DNA of 38,361 bases from CAKSQF01 sp964569225 (GCA_964569225.1 CAZMTU010000007.1:1-38361), one strand, 5' to 3'. Positions 1 to 9,389 are shown, counted from the stretch's first letter. Made by a program: numbers and translations. The notes: a model not told the origin generated them from the sequence alone.

Positions 1-82
1 GCCCTAAGAACCCACGACCTTTTGAGAAAAGGTCGATCAAAACTTTTATGCAAGTTGCCAAACAATTATTGTTTTTCGACAA
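1..82. repeat. Dispersed structured intergenic element, copy A (cut by the window edge)
   Basis: About 80 bases match 16802-16882 at high identity with scattered substitutions. Both copies contain the perfect hairpin CGACCTTTT-gag-AAAAGGTCG (here 15-35) and both stop a few bases before another, unrelated hairpin. The copy begins at base 1, so its left part is outside the window; copy B shows two further hairpins there. No open reading frame is conserved between the copies. Its role is unknown. It lies downstream of a minus-strand gene, as copy B does. Confidence 0.8.
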
Positions 83-146
83 CCTGAAGAGGCTTCTTTC
101 AAGAAGCCTCTTCATTTAAACCCATTCTCAAAGACGTCCAAATTTA

Positions 147-246
147 NNNNNNNNNNNNNNNNNNNNNNNNNNNNNNNNNNNNNNNNNNNNNNNNNNNNNN
201 NNNNNNNNNNNNNNNNNNNNNNNNNNNNNNNNNNNNNNNNNNNNNN
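147..246. other. Assembly gap (100 N)
   Basis: A run of exactly 100 Ns lies inside the first 181-bp unit. The equivalent place in the second unit has only 7 bases, so the gap is a fixed-size scaffold placeholder. It probably hides either 7 bases or 7 bases plus whole extra units. Confidence 0.97.
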
Positions 247-495
247 CTCACCTGACAAAAAACACACCGAACATAGCGCTTTCTTGCTTTTCCGGCGTGC
301 TTAAATATTCCCCTGCCCGACGAGTATTCGTCCGGCTGTTTTGAAGTTCTTGGGGTTGTTAAGGAGCTTCTTTCAAGAAGCCTCTTCATTTAAACCCATT
401 CTCAAAGACGTCCAAATTTATATAAATCTCACCTGACAAAAAACACACCGAACATAGCGCTTTCTTGCTTTTCCGGCGTGCTCAAATATTCTTCT

Positions 496-524
496 GCCCG
501 ACGAGCATTCGTCGGGCTGTTTTA
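496..524 (+). terminator. Terminator-like hairpin inside the 181-bp repeat
   Basis: GCCCGACGA (496-504), loop gcat and TCGTCGGGC (509-517) form a perfect 9-bp stem followed by TGTTTT on the plus strand. The equivalent in the first unit has one mismatch in the right arm. No plus-strand gene is upstream within the window, so its target transcript, if any, is unknown. Confidence 0.45.
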
Positions 525-539
525 AAGTTCTTGGGGTTG

Positions 540-569
540 TTAAGGGGCTTCTTTCAAGAAGCCCCTTAA
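540..569 (-). terminator. Hairpin at the 3' end of the phosphatase-fold lipoprotein gene
   Basis: A perfect 14-bp stem (540-553 with 556-569, 2-base loop) lies 13 bases beyond the stop of the 582-2549 gene. There is no clear U-tract on the minus strand. It may be an RNA 3'-end structure rather than a canonical intrinsic terminator. The same hairpin form bounds each 181-bp repeat. Confidence 0.5.
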
Positions 570-581
570 TCCTCAATATTA

Positions 582-2549
582 TCATTTACGCAGCAATGCA
601 AATTCAGAGAATTGCATTTTACCGCTGGATGCCAGCTTGAATTCCAGCTTATAAAAAGTATATTCGCCGGGCGCCGCAATTTCATAGGTATAGCTTTCAT
701 AGTTTTTGCTCTCCATACCGGGCGCGGCTACTTCATCCAATACAGTCCAGCTTTCACCGTCAGCAGAACCGGACAGCGTCCAGCCCAGCGGCAGCCGGTC
801 GGTATATTCATCATGGTCATTAGCGGTCACAAAGCTGTACTTCAAAGCCGTCGCAGGAGATTCGCTGCGGAAAATCAGCGGCGACAACGCATCATTGGAA
901 GTATTGATATAGAATTTTGTGGTTAAATCGCCATCCAGAAGCATTTCATATCCTTCCTTCTGTCCAGCCTTCGGCCCGCTTACTGCAGACAACGTCAGTT
1001 CGCCGGTTTCAATTTCTTCTCCCCATACTGAAACCGATGCCAATCTTGCCTTATTGGGGCAATCAAACAGCACAAATTTGACATAGCTCGCTTGAACCGA
1101 TTCTGCCAGCGACCAAGTATAGCGCTCTCCGGCACCCATCTGTCCAAAAATTGATTCGCCCACCTTTTCCCAATTTGTGCCATCCTTTGATACAAAGCAC
1201 TCCGCGCCGGAAGCCGGATTACTGCTGTCGTTCAGCATAGAAATACCTGAAATCTCCGCCAGCTTTTCCAACTTGGCAGTAATTTCCCAGTAATAGTGAC
1301 CGCCTTCCAACCTGGGAGAAAGCTCGGCATAGCTATCTTCCTTTTTCAGATTATTCACACTGCTGCCGCAAAGCAGTCCGCTGGTTAACTTGGAACCGGC
1401 AATCAGTTCCGTCATTGTTGACAAGCCTTTCGGAAGCTCTCCGGCGGTCAATACCGCGGGATAATCGATCGCGTCTTTTTCATCAGGCGCCTGTGCCTTC
1501 CCTGGTATAAACGTTACTTTAGCAAATACACCGTAATGGTCGGAAACCGGATGATTATGATAAGTTCTTCCCTTATATTCAAATGTAAAAGTATCATTGA
1601 CTACCGTATAGTATGAAACCGCAAAGCCGCCCTTGGTGAGAAATATATAATCAATCGGAGAGGTTTCAGTATCCACCGCCGGTTTATCCTTGTCAGAAGC
1701 GTGTCCGCGTTCCCAGTCATCCGGATTCTGATATCCGCAAAAGGTGCTGCCTTCGACACCGATTTCCGAAGCAAGCGTGTGGCTGTCATCCATGAAAGAG
1801 GTGGTAAACTGATAGGTAATAGGACGGTAGGATGGATTGGTACTGTCAAACGCTACCGCGTTGAAATCGCCCGACAGCACAACGCCGATATCGCCGTATT
1901 CCACTTTCAATTGTTCCATTTGTGCCTGAATTACCCGAACACCGTTATGCTGCGCCTCTTCAGATACATGGTCGAGGTGAGTTGCCATATGCGCATAGAC
2001 AAGACCGGTTTCTTTGTCCTTCAGAATCGCCCATGTGCAAATTCGGTTGCAGGAAGAATCCCATGACCTGCTGCCCGCTGTACCGGGCGTATTGGACAGC
2101 CAAATGGTCCCGTCGTTGATCAGCTCAAATTTTTCTGTTTTATAAAATACAGGATTGTGTTCGTTGCCAATTCCGGTAAGGGTAGGTGAATCCTCGCCGG
2201 CATCCCGTCCTACGCCCACATAGCTGTACCCCAGCGCTTCCATCTCACCGCGCAAGAAATTCATCCAGTCATCGGTGGCTTCGCAGAAACCAATAGAATC
2301 AGGATCGTACTGCTCAATCAGTGAAATCAAACGGGGACCCCGCTGAGATAATGCCATCAGAGGATGCGAGGTCGTATCATATCGAAGATTGAAGGTCATG
2401 ATGTTTAACGGAAGTGTTACAACCGGTACTTCTTCTTCGACAGACGCTTCGGTAGTAATGCTTGCTGCTTCGCTGCTGTCTTGATTACAGCCAATCAGCG
2501 GCAGCATTACCGCCAGTAATAACAGAATCGCCCAAAATTTTCTCATCAT
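582..2549 (-). CDS. Endonuclease/exonuclease/phosphatase-fold lipoprotein with discoidin-like C-terminal modules
   Basis: The 655-aa product begins with a lipoprotein signal (lipobox LIGC, Cys21), so it should be anchored outside the membrane. Residues about 45-350 carry the metal-dependent EEP fold: TFNLRY near the start, the metal-binding Glu of FCEATD, ATHLDH, SGDFNA, PIDYIF and the closing SDHYGV. All expected catalytic blocks are present, so a phosphodiesterase or phosphatase activity is likely; the substrate cannot be read from sequence. The remaining 300 residues look like two beta-sandwich modules of the F5/8 type C (discoidin) kind, which usually bind carbohydrate. The start is one of two adjacent ATGs behind a weak AGAGAG site. 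It has its own promoter (2577-2605). Its neighbours are glycan-active secreted proteins, which suggests action on a phosphorylated or lipid-linked glycan, but that is inference. Confidence 0.85.
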   Translation of the reverse strand: MMRKFWAILLLLAVMLPLIGCNQDSSEAASITTEASVEEEVPVVTLPLNIMTFNLRYDTTSHPLMALSQRGPRLISLIEQYDPDSIGFCEATDDWMNFLRGEMEALGYSYVGVGRDAGEDSPTLTGIGNEHNPVFYKTEKFELINDGTIWLSNTPGTAGSRSWDSSCNRICTWAILKDKETGLVYAHMATHLDHVSEEAQHNGVRVIQAQMEQLKVEYGDIGVVLSGDFNAVAFDSTNPSYRPITYQFTTSFMDDSHTLASEIGVEGSTFCGYQNPDDWERGHASDKDKPAVDTETSPIDYIFLTKGGFAVSYYTVVNDTFTFEYKGRTYHNHPVSDHYGVFAKVTFIPGKAQAPDEKDAIDYPAVLTAGELPKGLSTMTELIAGSKLTSGLLCGSSVNNLKKEDSYAELSPRLEGGHYYWEITAKLEKLAEISGISMLNDSSNPASGAECFVSKDGTNWEKVGESIFGQMGAGERYTWSLAESVQASYVKFVLFDCPNKARLASVSVWGEEIETGELTLSAVSGPKAGQKEGYEMLLDGDLTTKFYINTSNDALSPLIFRSESPATALKYSFVTANDHDEYTDRLPLGWTLSGSADGESWTVLDEVAAPGMESKNYESYTYEIAAPGEYTFYKLEFKLASSGKMQFSEFALLRK

Positions 2550-2576
2550 AAACTCTCTTTTCAGTTAATTTTTAAT

Positions 2577-2605
2577 AGTATATCATTTATTGCTATAGAT
2601 TGCAA
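2577..2605 (-). promoter_or_regulatory. Sigma-A promoter of the EEP lipoprotein gene
   Basis: On the minus strand TTGCAA (2600-2605), a 17-base spacer and TATACT (2577-2582) lie about 30 bases upstream of the ATG. Confidence 0.7.
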
Positions 2606-2776
2606 GCTACTTTAACGAAAATCCATGAAAAGCGAATGTTTTTCTGAGATTATCGAACAAAGTCAAAATATTCCGAATCATTAGATAATTTGACCAATAT
2701 TTATTAGACCAATCAGCACAGCTATGCTTTATGAAGGAGCAGTCCCCGCCGCTCCTTTCGACGGTTTCAAAAAGTT

Positions 2777-2808
2777 TAAGGGGAACCCTTTTTCAAGGCT
2801 TCCCCTTA
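2777..2808 (-). terminator. Terminator hairpin after the DUF4965 gene
   Basis: TAAGGGGAA (2777-2785) pairs with TTCCCCTTA (2800-2808), 20 bases beyond the stop of the 2828-4768 gene. On the minus strand it is followed by AACTTTTTG, a modest U-tract. Confidence 0.6.
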
Positions 2809-2827
2809 TTAGAAAATATTCTATTTC

Positions 2828-4768
2828 TCAGATCCGCATTTTACCGGATGCTTCCAGCAATTTAATAAACAGACCGCCCTGCACACTGCGGTGACGGAAG
2901 CCTACCTGATTGCCGGTAACTGTCCAGTACCAGTCAGTCATGGGGCAACGAGACTCGGAATAGTTATAAACCATCCACAGAGGGTGAATCATCTCTTCAA
3001 AGGTCGCCTTATCCTCTGCAAGGGTTGCGGTCCAAACCAACCAGTCAGACTTAGTGTAAGGCTTACGGTTATCCAGCGGCAGACCGTAGGGATTGGTCTT
3101 TTCCTTATAGGAAGCCACCTCGGTCGCCAATACTTCCTTCGGCATCACACCGGTGCCGAACAGCTTATCCCATACGATATTATACTTCATGGAGAAGGTA
3201 CCGGGACGGTCGAAAGCCAGCCGATATGAGCCGTCGCCATTGGAAGCGCGCTCTGCCCAATCTAACGCAAGCGCCTTTGCCTTTGCCAAATATTCATCGG
3301 CTTTAGCGGTATCGCCCATCATCTTATAAATCAGCGAAAGTCCAATGATACCGGAGATCGCCTTCAGGGACAGATTACAGTTATGCGCTAAATGACCTGC
3401 GAAGTCATCGGTGCAAAGTTGATTAGCAGGATCAGCGCCGTATTTCAGCAGGTAATTTGCCCACAGCTCCAGCAGATCAAGGTTCGCTTTGGCAAAGGAA
3501 ATATCACCGGAAGCAATTGCCTGAGTAGCCGCCATCACGATCATATTGCCGCATTCTTCTACGGGCATCTGACCGTCAATATTGTTGTCGGCATATACCT
3601 GACCGTTGACATGAGGGTACTGACCGGCATCGTGAGGTGCAAAATCGAATTTCAGCTTTTTAGACCACTCATCCCCCCTTGAATACTTGTAAATGGGGCG
3701 CATCATGCCTGCCACCAGTTCAGGATTATAGAGCAGGAACATGGGAATAGAGGGATAGGAGACGTCCACAGTAGCGGCACAACCGTTGGAGTGGCATTCC
3801 TTGGAAATGTAAAGGATCTCGCCGTCCTTGTCCAATACTAACTTATGCGCGGCGCAAACCTGACGGTAAGCCAGTTCCAGCAGCTCGGCATATTCCCTGC
3901 CGCCTGCCGTCTCAGCGTCGGCAGCCAGCTTAGCGGAAAACGCATTGGCTTTTGCCATTACTTCGTCATAATCCGCAAACGCTTTTACAATCTCATCGGT
4001 GATCAGCGCGCCGTCTTTATTCCACCACGATTTCAGATGTTCACCGAAGTAGATCATCGACTCAATATCATCGTAAGCAAAGGTGAAAAGCGTACCTGCT
4101 TCGCTCACCTTGTTTTCAGCGGTAAGGAAGGTCATAAAAATTGATTCACCGTGACGTTCTCTTTCCCGGAAAGCAATCGGCATCTGTTCAGCGGTAACGC
4201 TGCCGCCCTTAGTTGACAGGTAGAAATAACCCCAATCAATTCGGATGTCGTCGCCTCTGCGTGCCAGCACTCGCTGTTCCTTATTGCCCATTTTGGCAGT
4301 AGCGATCTCGCCCTGATCGATCAGTTCAGTCGTCACTTCGCCAAATCCCCGGAAATCAAGGCAAATCTCCTCTGATACCGAGATTTTAGCGGTTACTGCA
4401 TGATCAGCGCCGTCAACAGAAGTGTAAGAGAGCTTCAGATAGCTGATAGGACGGGTAAAATAGTAATAATCATCGGGCAGAAGAGGAGTGGAAAACAGCG
4501 CAGTCAGCTTGATACCCGCGGCTTCAAAGGTATACTCGGTAGAAAGCGCGGTAACAGTCAGTCCGGTCTGAGTCATTTTAGGCAGCTTTCGGTTGTGCTT
4601 ACCCATAAAAATATATTCGCTGCCGTCAACAGTGACCGTGCCGATCATTGTATTAGGCTTACCGGTCCAGTGCTCGGTGCCGGTATCGGTCAGCCGGTCT
4701 GCCGGCGACCATACGGAAAAATACGGGTCGATCGTAATCAATGGGACAGAAGGCGGTCTGAGTTTCAT
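2828..4768 (-). CDS. Glutaminase A-like protein (DUF5127/DUF4965/DUF1793)
   Basis: The 646-aa product opens with RPPSVPLITIDPYFSVWS, the characteristic start of the fungal-type glutaminase A family, and keeps that family's layout: a beta-rich N-terminal part (DUF5127, about residues 70-270), then an alpha/alpha-barrel half (DUF4965 then DUF1793) with HVNGQVYADNNIDGQMPVEE and the ending NQVGFRHRSVQGG. Many bacterial members lie in carbohydrate clusters and their true substrate is unclear, so the glutaminase name is only a family label. No signal peptide is seen, unlike its two neighbours. The ATG at 4768 is chosen because it has a GAAAGGAAA site; an in-frame ATG at 4831 lies upstream of the promoter -10 element and so cannot be used by that transcript. 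Confidence 0.87.
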   Translation of the reverse strand: MKLRPPSVPLITIDPYFSVWSPADRLTDTGTEHWTGKPNTMIGTVTVDGSEYIFMGKHNRKLPKMTQTGLTVTALSTEYTFEAAGIKLTALFSTPLLPDDYYYFTRPISYLKLSYTSVDGADHAVTAKISVSEEICLDFRGFGEVTTELIDQGEIATAKMGNKEQRVLARRGDDIRIDWGYFYLSTKGGSVTAEQMPIAFRERERHGESIFMTFLTAENKVSEAGTLFTFAYDDIESMIYFGEHLKSWWNKDGALITDEIVKAFADYDEVMAKANAFSAKLAADAETAGGREYAELLELAYRQVCAAHKLVLDKDGEILYISKECHSNGCAATVDVSYPSIPMFLLYNPELVAGMMRPIYKYSRGDEWSKKLKFDFAPHDAGQYPHVNGQVYADNNIDGQMPVEECGNMIVMAATQAIASGDISFAKANLDLLELWANYLLKYGADPANQLCTDDFAGHLAHNCNLSLKAISGIIGLSLIYKMMGDTAKADEYLAKAKALALDWAERASNGDGSYRLAFDRPGTFSMKYNIVWDKLFGTGVMPKEVLATEVASYKEKTNPYGLPLDNRKPYTKSDWLVWTATLAEDKATFEEMIHPLWMVYNYSESRCPMTDWYWTVTGNQVGFRHRSVQGGLFIKLLEASGKMRI

Positions 4769-4821
4769 ATACAGATTTCCTTTCAAAATATACAGATAAC
4801 TTGGATAAACCATCCAATCAA

Positions 4822-4850
4822 AGTTTACCATACCTAAACTGATTTGTCAA
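4822..4850 (-). promoter_or_regulatory. Sigma-A promoter of the DUF4965 gene
   Basis: Minus-strand TTGACA (4845-4850), 17-base spacer and TAAACT (4822-4827). It places the start of transcription near 4815, which supports translation from 4768. Confidence 0.8.
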
Positions 4851-4961
4851 TATTTTTTGATGAGATTTTAGAAATTTGTAAATAAAAACCGATATTACCA
4901 AGCGCCGGTTCAATCCGCCGCTGTTTTGATTTACTTTCAGAAAAAACGCCGGTGTATCTCT

Positions 4962-4998
4962 AAAGGAGGGAGCTGCCTTACAGCCAGCTCCCTCCTTT
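4962..4998 (-). terminator. Strong hairpin downstream of the GH2 gene
   Basis: AAAGGAGGGAGCT (4962-4974) and AGCTCCCTCCTTT (4986-4998) form a perfect 13-bp stem 20 bases beyond the GH2 stop codon. The U-tract is limited to the last three stem bases, so termination efficiency is uncertain. Confidence 0.6.
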
Positions 4999-5018
4999 GA
5001 AATTATTTTCTCCCAATC

Positions 5019-8000
5019 TTACTTTACACTCGTTTTACTCATGTTATACCCAAGAATCAGCCCTTCCAGTCCAATAACAGGGTCAAGACCGGTTACTTCG
5101 TCAGCGGTCAGCGCCCGATCATAAAGCTGCACCGCAGCCAGCTTTCCCCGGAGCGTACGCCCGTTATCGGTGCTGATACCCACTCCGATAGGCTGATTGG
5201 ATTTGGACACGCTGCCGGTAAAGGCAGTGCTGCCTGCCAGCTTGCCGTCCACATAGAGTTTCAAACCGGCATCATCCCGAACGCCTGTCAGACAGTGCCA
5301 GCTATCAGCAGTCAGACCCGCTTTACCGGTATCTACCGTGACCGCGATCCAGCCGCCGTTGTAAACGAAAAATTCAAGCTGTCCGCTGCTGTTTGTCTTT
5401 AGCGCCACCTGTGTATCGCCCTTGGCAAAAAACAGATTATGCGCATCCAAATCCGATGGCTTCACCCAAATTGCGATGGAAAAATTATTTTTGCCGGTAA
5501 GCGCCGCCGTCAAACTGCCATTGCTGTCGGGTACGGTGAAATTACCGCTGAACGAATAACCGACCGGAGAGGTTTCGTCAGGCATTACAATGCCGTTTTT
5601 CAGCACCACTGCGTTTTGACCGCAAGCATCGGTCAATTCCATTTCTATTTTGCCGGAGGTTTCCGCCAGCACTAGCAGATCATAATTATCTACCAGTGCT
5701 TTTTGAGCGTCAGTCAGCTTTTCGTAAGCCGCGCGAACGGCAGTGACATTTTCTGAACCGGTGAGCAGATTCCGGATCATCCCCTCTATCGCATTCGCCA
5801 TCGCTTCATTTAATTCTTCTAACGTCATGGAATCAGCGTTCCTCCACGGTTTGGCCAGCGCGTCTAAATCGGCTCCCGCGCCAAAAGGAACCAGGGTAAA
5901 GCTGAAACTCAGCTCCTCTCCCACCGGCAAACGGTATTTGGTCAGGGTATCGGGTCCGCAGGAAGCGCCGCCGGTTCCTCTGGAACCATAGGACACCGTA
6001 AGGTAGGTGGCGGACGGAGAAGCCGAAAGCTGATAAGTATACTTGGCGCTCGTAAGCTGAGCCGCTGTATAGTGCAGCGCCTGAACCTCTAAGCGATCGC
6101 CCACTATCAGCAGACCTGTGTTCTGCTGTTCGGAGCTAAGCGCAAACCAACGCACACCGGTACGGTTGCCGCTGTCCTGCGGATTCCCGTAAGGCACAAG
6201 ATTTTCAGTCACCGTAGTGGTATATACCCCCGGAATGCAGGCGCGGCAGCGATCATTAAAGCTGTCAAAGGCGCCGTTTCCATAGTATTGGATTGCTTCG
6301 TAAGATACCTGAAGAGGAAGCGTGATCCCGTAACGCGCCAGTTCCCCTTTAGAAGCGTCAGGCGTCAAGGTAGCGGTAATATGAATCTCCCCGCTGCCAT
6401 ATATCACATAAACAATGGTCTGGATCGACTCACCGGCATTTTTTAACCGATAGGAGGCAGTCACCTCTGCGCTTCTGCTGTCCGACGCTCTTTTCACTTC
6501 GAACCGCGTCAGTTCTCCCAGCGCCACATTGTCCCAGAAGGTAGATTTATCATTGGACAGCTGCGCTCTGCGATAAGCGGGCGTCAGAGAGGAAACCAAC
6601 AGCTCTTCTCCCTTCACCGCATAGGAGGAGAGCACCCCGGTTTTCTTAGAGAAGGCCGCCTCAAAATCGCTGCCGGTGATCTGCCATATATCCTCGCTTT
6701 CAGTGACCGTCAGCGCGGGCATAGCCGCCTGATCAATACTGACATGCCCCACTTCGGCAGGCAGATCAAAAGACTCGCTGGCAATGACATCCCCCGCTTT
6801 TCCCCATAAGGTGTCGGCTTTCAGCATACAGCAGAGCACCAAACTGTATTCGCATTCATCCGAAAGAGCGGGCATTTGATAAGGCACCAGAACCGATACC
6901 GTTTCGCCCGGAGCGCCGCTGACGGTCAGAGCGCCGCTGTCTACCATTACGCCGTTGCAGCGCAGCTCAAAACCAAAATCGTAAGCGGAAAGGTCAGTAA
7001 ATTTAAATTCATTGCGCACATGTACGGTCGCCTGAAGCAAATCAAACAAGTCGGCGCTGAACCAGACATTTTGGTATACATACTTGACCTCATAGCATTC
7101 CGGCTGCAGACTCCGGTCAGGCAAAACAATCCCGTTCTGACAGAAATCGGCAGAGTTGATCTGATCGCCCCACGCGCCGCCATAAGCGTAATAGTAACCG
7201 GTGCCCAGCAAATCGCCGGCACGCTGAGCCGGCAGTTCGGTATAAAGCGTCTGATCCACGAAATCCCAGATATAAGCGCCCAGCAGATTGTCATAGGAGC
7301 GGATCACCTCCCAGTATTCGTATAGGTTGCCCACCGAGTTCCCCATAGCATGAGCGTATTCGCACTGGATCCAAGGCATGTGATTGGAAGCCTTTCCCAT
7401 ATTTTCCATAGAGGGAATATCCCAGTACATTCCGCTGCCCAGATCTACGCCGCCATCTGTCTTATACGACTCAAAATGCACCATTCGGGTGGAATCGCGT
7501 TTTTTCAGAGCAGCAATCTGTTTGACAAATACCGGCGACTGATTGGTTTCATTCCCAAGCGACCAAATGATGATCGAGGTACGGTTCTTTTCCCGCTCAG
7601 TCAGCGCTTCTATCCGGTCGGTCACTGCTGCTTTAAAATATTTCTCGGTTTCTTCCTGACTGACGCCGTAATGGCTTTCTATATTGCATTCCGCCAGCAC
7701 CATAATGCCGTACTTGTCACAAAGATAGTAAAGATACTTGTCATTGGGATAATGAGAGGTACGCAGCGAATTGATATTTAGCTGCTTCATGATAGTGACA
7801 TCCTGCTCATAGGTTTCCTTCGGAACATATTTGCCGTATCTGCCGTCGGTATCGTGCCGGTTGACCCCCTTGAGAAGCACTTCTTTGCCGTTAAGCAGAA
7901 CCGTATCGTAGCTGCCTGCCGCGCTGCTGCCCCGAGTGGAAGTAAAGGTCAGCTCCCGCACACCGAGCTGCTGAGCAATACTGCCATAATAATTTCCTTC

Positions 8001-9290
8001 CTTATCATATAAGGTGATCACTAATGTATAGAGATAGGGATTTTCGTCTGACCATAAAACAGGCTTTATCAGCTCCCTTGACAGCCTGAGGGAAAGACTT
8101 CCGCCCGATGCAAGCGATGTTTCCATTGAAGCCGTCAGCGGATCGGCCGCGAAAAGGTTCTGTCCCTCCGCGTCGAACAGCTTCACATCTACCGAAAAAT
8201 CAGGGGCAATTTCAGCCGTGGTTTTATTCAGCAGTTCCACCGAAAGATCCAGCGCGGCGTTGGTATAGGTTTTATCCAGCTTCGTGGTAACTGTGTAATC
8301 AAAAATCTGCACCGAGGGGGCAGCGTACAAATACACATCCCGGAAAATGCCGCTCATCCTCAGAAAATCCTGATTTTCAAAATAACTGCCGTCACACCAG
8401 CGGATCACCATTACCGCCAACAGATTTTCACTGCCGTCTTTGTTCAAGTAGGGGGTGATATCAAACTCCGAAGTATCGTAGCTGTCTTCGCTGTATCCTA
8501 CCTCATAACCGTTCACCCAGAGATAAAAGCAGCTTTCCACACCGCCGAAGCTGATATACACCGATCGGTTGGAAGCAAGCCACTGCTCATCTACCGTAAA
8601 AGAAGTCCGGTAAAAGCCTACCGGATTAGTGCGGGTAGGCGCCGTAGGAAGACTCACCGTGCCGTTTTTATAGGCTGACCACGGGTAAGATGTATTGGAA
8701 TAAATCGGAAAATCAAATCCCTGCGTCTGCCAGCTTGCGGGAAGCGTAACCTCTATGAATCCGCCATAATAGGCGGTTTCATAAGTCCCTACCTTATTTT
8801 CCCCCTCATAAACAGGCGCGGCCGCCATATCGTAAGCAGGGCTGAAGAAATTTCCGTATACCCCCGCTTTTTTAGCGTTAGAAATATTTTCGTATACGGC
8901 AAGCTGCCACGGATTTCCCTCTCCGGTGAGCAGCTGATAATAATCCGAACGGGCATAGTCATAGTTTTTGGCGCCTTCAACCGCATCCTCTACCGACTGA
9001 TAAACCAGTGTTTCTCCGGAATGATAGGCTACCTCGTTGACCGATACGATCTCGGTCTGCTGTACGGAATTACCGTTAATATCGTTGGACTTTTTGCCGG
9101 TCCACTCGTTCATCGTAAAACGAACCGTTCCGGCGTCGTCTGTCAGCACCTGATATTTGTCAGGAATACCGGAAGCCGTATCCCACGGATCGGAAACCGT
9201 TTCCGCCTTCCCTCCCTTACAGCCGACAAGCCCGCCCATCATCAGCAGCGCTGCCAACAAAGCGCTCGCTTTACACAGATTTTTTCTCAT
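5019..9290 (-). CDS. GH2 beta-galactosidase-type lipoprotein with C-terminal LamG domain
   Basis: The 1423-aa product has a lipobox (GLVGC, Cys24). It follows the LacZ architecture: N-terminal sugar-binding beta-sandwich (about 150-330), Ig-like domain (to about 450), TIM barrel, second Ig-like region, and a domain 5-type beta-sandwich (about 860-1140). The barrel contains LLKGVNRHD, the acid/base Glu581 in SLGNETNQ and the nucleophile Glu644 in WIQCEYAHAMGNS, so it should be active. A short helical linker follows, then a LamG/concanavalin-like domain (about 1215-1410) with FSIAIWVKP and LYDRALTADEV, probably a substrate anchor. Family members release terminal beta-linked galactose or related sugars outside the cell; the exact specificity is not readable. 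ATG 9290 is preferred over an upstream GTG at 9311 because AGGAGAAGGG lies between them. Confidence 0.93.
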   Translation of the reverse strand: MRKNLCKASALLAALLMMGGLVGCKGGKAETVSDPWDTASGIPDKYQVLTDDAGTVRFTMNEWTGKKSNDINGNSVQQTEIVSVNEVAYHSGETLVYQSVEDAVEGAKNYDYARSDYYQLLTGEGNPWQLAVYENISNAKKAGVYGNFFSPAYDMAAAPVYEGENKVGTYETAYYGGFIEVTLPASWQTQGFDFPIYSNTSYPWSAYKNGTVSLPTAPTRTNPVGFYRTSFTVDEQWLASNRSVYISFGGVESCFYLWVNGYEVGYSEDSYDTSEFDITPYLNKDGSENLLAVMVIRWCDGSYFENQDFLRMSGIFRDVYLYAAPSVQIFDYTVTTKLDKTYTNAALDLSVELLNKTTAEIAPDFSVDVKLFDAEGQNLFAADPLTASMETSLASGGSLSLRLSRELIKPVLWSDENPYLYTLVITLYDKEGNYYGSIAQQLGVRELTFTSTRGSSAAGSYDTVLLNGKEVLLKGVNRHDTDGRYGKYVPKETYEQDVTIMKQLNINSLRTSHYPNDKYLYYLCDKYGIMVLAECNIESHYGVSQEETEKYFKAAVTDRIEALTEREKNRTSIIIWSLGNETNQSPVFVKQIAALKKRDSTRMVHFESYKTDGGVDLGSGMYWDIPSMENMGKASNHMPWIQCEYAHAMGNSVGNLYEYWEVIRSYDNLLGAYIWDFVDQTLYTELPAQRAGDLLGTGYYYAYGGAWGDQINSADFCQNGIVLPDRSLQPECYEVKYVYQNVWFSADLFDLLQATVHVRNEFKFTDLSAYDFGFELRCNGVMVDSGALTVSGAPGETVSVLVPYQMPALSDECEYSLVLCCMLKADTLWGKAGDVIASESFDLPAEVGHVSIDQAAMPALTVTESEDIWQITGSDFEAAFSKKTGVLSSYAVKGEELLVSSLTPAYRRAQLSNDKSTFWDNVALGELTRFEVKRASDSRSAEVTASYRLKNAGESIQTIVYVIYGSGEIHITATLTPDASKGELARYGITLPLQVSYEAIQYYGNGAFDSFNDRCRACIPGVYTTTVTENLVPYGNPQDSGNRTGVRWFALSSEQQNTGLLIVGDRLEVQALHYTAAQLTSAKYTYQLSASPSATYLTVSYGSRGTGGASCGPDTLTKYRLPVGEELSFSFTLVPFGAGADLDALAKPWRNADSMTLEELNEAMANAIEGMIRNLLTGSENVTAVRAAYEKLTDAQKALVDNYDLLVLAETSGKIEMELTDACGQNAVVLKNGIVMPDETSPVGYSFSGNFTVPDSNGSLTAALTGKNNFSIAIWVKPSDLDAHNLFFAKGDTQVALKTNSSGQLEFFVYNGGWIAVTVDTGKAGLTADSWHCLTGVRDDAGLKLYVDGKLAGSTAFTGSVSKSNQPIGVGISTDNGRTLRGKLAAVQLYDRALTADEVTGLDPVIGLEGLILGYNMSKTSVK

Positions 9291-9389
9291 GTCGTCAACC
9301 CTTCTCCTCACTTTTAATTCACTCTTTTAAAATATTAGCTCTCATACCCCAAATCTTCAAAATTCACAAATTATGCCATATTCTTTTTT

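Larger units (their letters stand above)
86..569. repeat. 181-bp tandem repeat (two units) bounded by three hairpins
   Basis: Two near-identical units are seen, from about 93 to 366 (containing 100 Ns) and from about 367 to 547, each preceded and followed by a hairpin of the type CTTCTT-tc-AAGAAG. The hairpins are at 86-113, about 361-388 and 540-569. The spacing between equivalent bases is 274 in the first unit. Replacing the 100 Ns by the 7 bases TATAAAT seen at that spot in the second unit gives exactly 181. Units differ by a few substitutions. No coding sense is apparent. Confidence 0.85.

Noticed and set aside
144..389. Minus-strand frame through the first gap
   Set aside because: Half of it is N, the rest lies in repeat DNA, and it does not persist in the second repeat unit.
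86..569. Insertion sequence or transposon ends
   Set aside because: No transposase frame and no target-site duplication; the units are tandem and bounded by the same hairpin.
4400..4837. Plus-strand frame opposite the DUF4965 gene
   Set aside because: No recognisable domain, no ribosome site, and it is antisense to a clear protein family.
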